A DNA stretch of 64,000 nt from Nereocystis luetkeana. Taxonomy: Eukaryota; Sar; Phaeophyceae; Laminariales; Laminariaceae. The translations under genes were made by a program, and so were the position numbers. Under the pieces are notes generated by a model. The model had not been told where the DNA came from, ran no database searches, and saw nothing but the letters and a program-made list of their open reading frames with translations. The stretch covers positions 8,940,406 through 9,004,405 of the forward strand of contig JARUPZ010000018.1 in assembly GCA_031213475.1 (NCBI GenBank). The letters run 5' to 3'. Numbering within the stretch: position 1 is the stretch's first letter; each line of letters opens with the position of its first letter. Below are positions 60,968-64,000 of the stretch, in pieces.

Positions 60968-61116
60968 ACGGAGGCGGGCGTAAAAAATTCTCGTTGTGGA
61001 GACATTAAAAAATGTAGCAAACCTGACAAGGTGTCGACAACCTAGAGCTCAATTCCGTACGCCTAATGGTGTGCTACATTATTCCATGTCTCCGCAAGGA
61101 TATTTTACGCCCGCAT
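60968..61116. mobile_element. Hairpin MITE, family K (~145 bp)
   Basis: 'gcgggcgtaaaaaattctcg' with 'ttgtggagacattaaaaaatgt'-type arm on the left pairs with 'acattattccatgtctccgc' and 'aaggatattttacgcccgc' on the right. Terminal inverted repeats of about 45 bp. A single copy is seen. Confidence 0.75.
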
Positions 61117-61122
61117 TGTGCA

Positions 61123-61152
61123 CGGGGGGGGGGGGGGGGGGGGGCGGGGGGG
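61123..61152. repeat. Poly-G tract
   Basis: About 28 G with one C, right after the family-K hairpin. Confidence 0.95.
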
Positions 61153-61759
61153 TGCTTTTGAACCAACTCCCAGCCCAAGCGGCGATTATATTTTGCGCCA
61201 GCTAGAGGGGTCCTAACTCGAATAACTGCACGACGAGCGTAGAAGGCAGCGGCCTCTTGTCACCGAGACGAGACGTCGAACGGCATGAACAGCAGCAGCA
61301 GCAGCAGCAGTGCTGTGATAAGGCGGCAGGCAGTGCTACACACGAGGAGTCACGCCAAAGCTAGCAAGAAAATTATATTCGCAGGCGGGGGCCCGAGGAC
61401 AAAAACTGGCGCAGGCGCACCCTGCTCCCTCCCGCTTGGTACTCCGACCCGGCAGTGGGCCCTTCCTTCCCATTCGGGTGCCCTGCTCCCACCCACAAGG
61501 TTCAGAAATATAGTCACAGCCCCTCCGCAGGAGTCGCCGGAGGCCCACCAGCCCACCCTGATCCCAGGCACCCCACCGGTCAGGAGTACCAAGCTGACAG
61601 CTCGCTTGCACGATTTGTTTTCCTCGTCAGGCGCTGCAAAGTTTCGACGGGGGATACCTCAACTCCTAACGTAAGCTGGTACGCCCTAATAGGCAGCGCA
61701 CGTACGTAGCTCTGTATACCTTGCCCACTGCCCGACGTCAACCTTTTCTGGGGACCCCC

Positions 61760-61945
61760 GAGATGAGCGACCGAAACAATGGTTGATAATTTGAGTGTTA
61801 CCAGCCATCTGTGTGCGGGCAGCGTGGGCGCCCAGCAGTACTGTACGCGTTGGGATCATGTCGCGTCCGTGCCGTAGTACGACTTGCATCTAACCATTGT
61901 AGCTCGCACACCAACCATCGTATCCTCCCCCAGTAACTTACAGCA
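61760..61945. mobile_element. Interspersed repeat family J
   Basis: 'aaacaatggttgataatttg', 'ttaccagccatctgtgtgc', 'gggatcatgtcgcgtccgtg', 'ccgtagtacgactt', 'caccaaccatcgtatcctcc', collinear with 27187-27360. Confidence 0.55.
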
Positions 61946-62084
61946 ATGGCCGTAGCTGCCGTACAAAAGTAGCTGTCACCTTGTATCGATGACTTTTTGC
62001 CTCTGAAGTCCCCGAGAGGGTCAAACAGGAAGAAAGTAAAAACACGCGAACTCGTCGGGAACATGAGCTATAGCTCACACGGAT

Positions 62085-62205
62085 CAGGAAGTCTTAATAA
62101 TCTTCTTCGAAAAATCTAGATCATGCATCCAGGGAATCGATTATCTTTCGGTGAATCTGTGCGAATGTGTGGGCCCCAAAAGCCCACCCCGTATTATATG
62201 ATACC
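62085..62205. mobile_element. GATC-rich element, family A (fragment)
   Basis: 'aaatctagatcatgcatcca', 'gggaatcgattatctttcgg' and 'tgggccccaaaagcccaccc' resemble parts of family A but no end is preserved. Confidence 0.35.
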
Positions 62206-62568
62206 ACGACACGGCACATGAGGCAGAGCTACAGCAAGCAGCGCTATTTATGTCGCGCACCAAGGCGAGAGGTGGCACAGCAATGTTAGTAGGATCCCGG
62301 AAAAAAAACACACACACACACGTTTTTCATTAAGTTTCGTTCTACAAGCACTTACTGTCAATCCTCCGCTTAGCAGCGGCTCCGTGCGGTGAAGCGAAAC
62401 AAAACACGAACGAAAAACCGGCGCTTGACAAAAGCGCGTTCGATGGCAGCGTAATCCACACCCGTCTAACGCTGCAAAATGAATCCCCCTATTGATCCCA
62501 CTGAACTTGAAGGATTCAAGAGGCCGGGAAAGGGGGGGCTGGGGACACACGCACAGACCAATCCACCC

Positions 62569-62632
62569 GTCCCTTCCCCCCGGTCAAGGCCAAGGTGTAG
62601 TCCTTGGTGACCCTGGTCCAGCACTCGGCGGA
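62569..62632 (-). pseudogene. Partial duplicate of the 62942-63094 exon
   Basis: On the minus strand it encodes SAECWTRVTKDYTLAL, clearly related to SAKFWDRVTEDYTGP in the exon 350 bp away, and shares the flanking 'cccccggtc' context. It lacks the rest of the exon and reads through the position of the stop. Confidence 0.6.
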
Positions 62633-62760
62633 TCCCATACTAACTCCGAGTGTTTCGAGGGGTGAAATTAACCCTTACACCACTGCAAAAAATATCCTAT
62701 GCTAATTCCAAGTAGTTTTGGGAGTTACAACGCGAGGAGGAGGGAAATCACCCCATTGAC

Positions 62761-62888
62761 GGGGGGGGGGGGTGCTCATGCACTCGTGTCATCACGCGTC
62801 GTCGTAACCTTACGACCATAGACCCTCGCGCCCCTACAAAGCCGGGACGGAGCACGTCAGCTTTTCACCGACCAGGCGCCCCGTGGGC
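62761..62888 (-). mobile_element. C-tailed short interspersed element, family E
   Basis: On plus: G-run, 'gtgctcatgcactcgtgtca', 'cgaccatagaccctcgcgcc', 'cctacaaagccgggacggag', 'cacgtcagcttttcaccgac', 'caggcgcc'. It stands between the terminal exon and its partial duplicate. Confidence 0.78.
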
Positions 62889-62941
62889 AGGAGGGGGGGG
62901 GGAACTGACAATAATGACACAACGTCCGTCCATTCCCCCCG

Positions 62942-63094
62942 TCACGGCCCGGTGTAGTCCTCGGTGACTCTGTCCCAGAACTTGGCAGACTCGTCGTCGA
63001 CGTGGCCGTAGTCTCTTGTCTTGTCTTCGTAGTACGTCCGCATGGGGATCACCATGGACCCTCCCAGCATCGGCTCCAGGTAGCTGTCTTGCAC
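62942..63094 (-). CDS. Last exon of an unrecognised gene
   Basis: 50 codons plus TGA, after acceptor GCCGCGTTAG|GTG. Encodes VQDSYLEPMLGGSMVIPMRT, YYEDKTRDYGHVDDESAK and FWDRVTEDYTGP. The composition is that of a normal globular protein and the frame ends cleanly, but the family is not recognised. Upstream exons would lie beyond about 63.1 kb and probably outside the window. A partial duplicate lies at 62569-62632. Confidence 0.55.
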   Translation of the reverse strand: MQDSYLEPMLGGSMVIPMRTYYEDKTRDYGHVDDESAKFWDRVTEDYTGP

Positions 63095-63159
63095 CTAACG
63101 CGGCACACATCACATAAGAAGCCAAACCAAGCCAAGACCGAGGCGCGGTTGGGTTCGGT

Positions 63160-63200
63160 TGGGATGGGTCGATTTGGGTCGGGTCGGTTCGGAGCGGCAG
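63160..63200. repeat. (GGTTC/GGGTC)n short repeat
   Basis: 'gttgggttcggttgggatgg' and 'gggtcgggtcggttcgga', a short degenerate pentamer array in the presumed intron. Confidence 0.8.
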
Positions 63201-63615
63201 TTGCGAACGAGGACAGGGTACGGGGCATGGGGGGTACAGTCGAACTCCGTCCTGCGACAGACATCGCTTTTGTGGAGGGTGGGGTGTGAAAATGGGGAGC
63301 GTCATCTCAGCGCGATCCTACGCGAGCGCACGTCCAACCACAAAGCATAAACCCCCCCCCCGCAGATCACAACACACGCACTAAAAAAAAATACGAGGCA
63401 TACCGCTATTGACCCCAAAGAGCGCGAGCAGCCGGACGCGAAAAATTTCGAACTCCAAATATAAAAAGTACGAGGGCCTATAGGGGGAGGGTTGAGGGTT
63501 CAACGGCAATGCGATTGCTTCGTCACAGTCGGAAAACAGAAAGAGGCGTCACCTTTTCCCCACCTTCACGTACGACGGGACAACCATACCGCTATGCCTC
63601 CTCCTCCTCCCCCTC

Positions 63616-63702
63616 CTCCCCCCCCCCCCCCCGTCTATGGTCATACGACTACGGCCATGCATGAGATCGAGTACATCTCTCCTATCGAGTACACCCCCCC
63701 CC
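63616..63702 (+). mobile_element. C-tailed element, family E (3' part)
   Basis: A C-run, then 'gtctatggtcatacgactac', 'ggccatgcatgagatcgagt', 'acatctctcctatcgagtac' and a run of C. The leading C-run looks like the tail of an earlier insertion. Confidence 0.8.
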
Positions 63703-63800
63703 CGTCCCGAGAGGGGTGCGTGGTCAATGCCAAACATGATTGAGGCGAGCAACGAATGAGTACGCCCCTCCCCCTCCCGCCCCCCCCGCCGCCCTCCCCA
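63703..63800 (+). mobile_element. C-tailed element, family F
   Basis: 'gtcccgagaggggtgcgtgg', 'tcaatgccaaacatgattga', 'ggcgagcaacgaatgagtac', 'gcccctccccctcccgcccc'. Confidence 0.82.
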
Positions 63801-63825
63801 CCCCGTCCCCCTTCCCCTCCCGCCG

Positions 63826-63885
63826 CTATGTCCATACGACTACGACCATGCATGATAACGAGTACACCCCCTGCCCCCCCTCTAC
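63826..63885 (+). mobile_element. C-tailed element, family E (3' part)
   Basis: 'atgtccatacgactacgacc', 'atgcatgataacgagtacac' and 'cccctgcccccc'. Confidence 0.78.
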
Positions 63886-63950
63886 CTCCGTCTCCAAAGG
63901 GATGCGTGGTCAATGGTCAAATGACTTGAGGCAAGCAACCAATGGGTACG

Positions 63951-63992
<42 letters not shown>
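63886..63992 (+). mobile_element. C-tailed element, family F, with ~42-C tail
   Basis: 'cctccgtctccaaagggatg', 'cgtggtcaatggtcaaatga', 'cttgaggcaagcaaccaatg', 'ggtacg' followed by about 42 uninterrupted C, the longest homopolymer in the window. Confidence 0.88.
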
Positions 63993-63993
<1 letters not shown>

Positions 63994-64000
63994 ACTCTTC

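Noticed and set aside
61285-61674. 129-codon frame starting in an AGC run
   Set aside because: An ATG is present, but apart from the Ser run there is no motif, no codon-composition signal and an overlapping equal-length frame on the other strand.
62942-63305. 146-codon minus-strand frame starting at 63305
   Set aside because: It is Arg/Pro-rich and overlaps the better-composed 50-codon exon in another frame, which has an acceptor and a clean stop.

Overview
This is a nuclear genomic window from a eukaryote. Genes are split by many GT-AG introns of about 0.8-5 kb, exons are GC-rich with long homopolymeric amino-acid runs, and more than half of the DNA is microsatellite, homopolymer G/C tract or short interspersed repeat. 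The gene set (a kinesin-1-like motor, a Rab32-like GTPase, an eukaryotic zeta-toxin-like P-loop kinase, a glutaredoxin and a PIF/Harbinger transposase) and the architecture suggest a heterokont alga, most likely a brown alga. That assignment is inference; no rRNA or organellar marker is present.

Layout. Left end (1-4.8 kb): a PIF/Harbinger-type transposase on the minus strand, in two exons split by a 2.9-kb intron and missing its C-terminal part. 5.4-20.5 kb: a plus-strand kinesin gene whose eight exons join in consistent phase to about 1446 codons. 20.5-32.6 kb: no convincing gene, but a dense mosaic of hairpin MITEs, GATC-rich elements, satellites and poly-G/C tracts. 32.6-43.5 kb, minus strand: a glutaredoxin lacking a visible 5' exon, and directly upstream a six-exon zeta-toxin-like kinase of about 341 codons, with a 5.1-kb first intron. 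43.5-43.9 kb: a short divergent intergenic region. 43.9-53.5 kb, plus strand: a five-exon Rab32-like GTPase of about 637 codons, with a long low-complexity N-terminal extension and a Cys-Cys-Ala C-terminus. 53.5-62.9 kb: repeats plus a decayed ORF cluster at 57-59.5 kb. 62.9-63.1 kb: the last exon of an unrecognised minus-strand gene that continues towards or beyond the right edge.

The genes do not form an operon-like system; they are independent housekeeping or cell-biology genes (microtubule transport, membrane traffic, redox, a predicted small-molecule or nucleotide kinase). The most unusual content is the repeat fraction: (i) a short interspersed family that always ends in a run of C, sits in introns and often supplies the pyrimidine tract of the splice acceptor; (ii) at least ten copies of a ~95-bp near-perfect palindrome; (iii) a second ~103-bp palindromic family flanked by TA; (iv) a GATC-rich element with CACACGTCGG-type terminal inverted repeats; (v) an over-represented 9-bp word TACCAGGTA/TACCTGGTA; and (vi) introns with G-runs near the donor and C-runs near the acceptor. 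All splice models were derived by eye from GT/AG sites, reading phase and family motifs, without transcript evidence.
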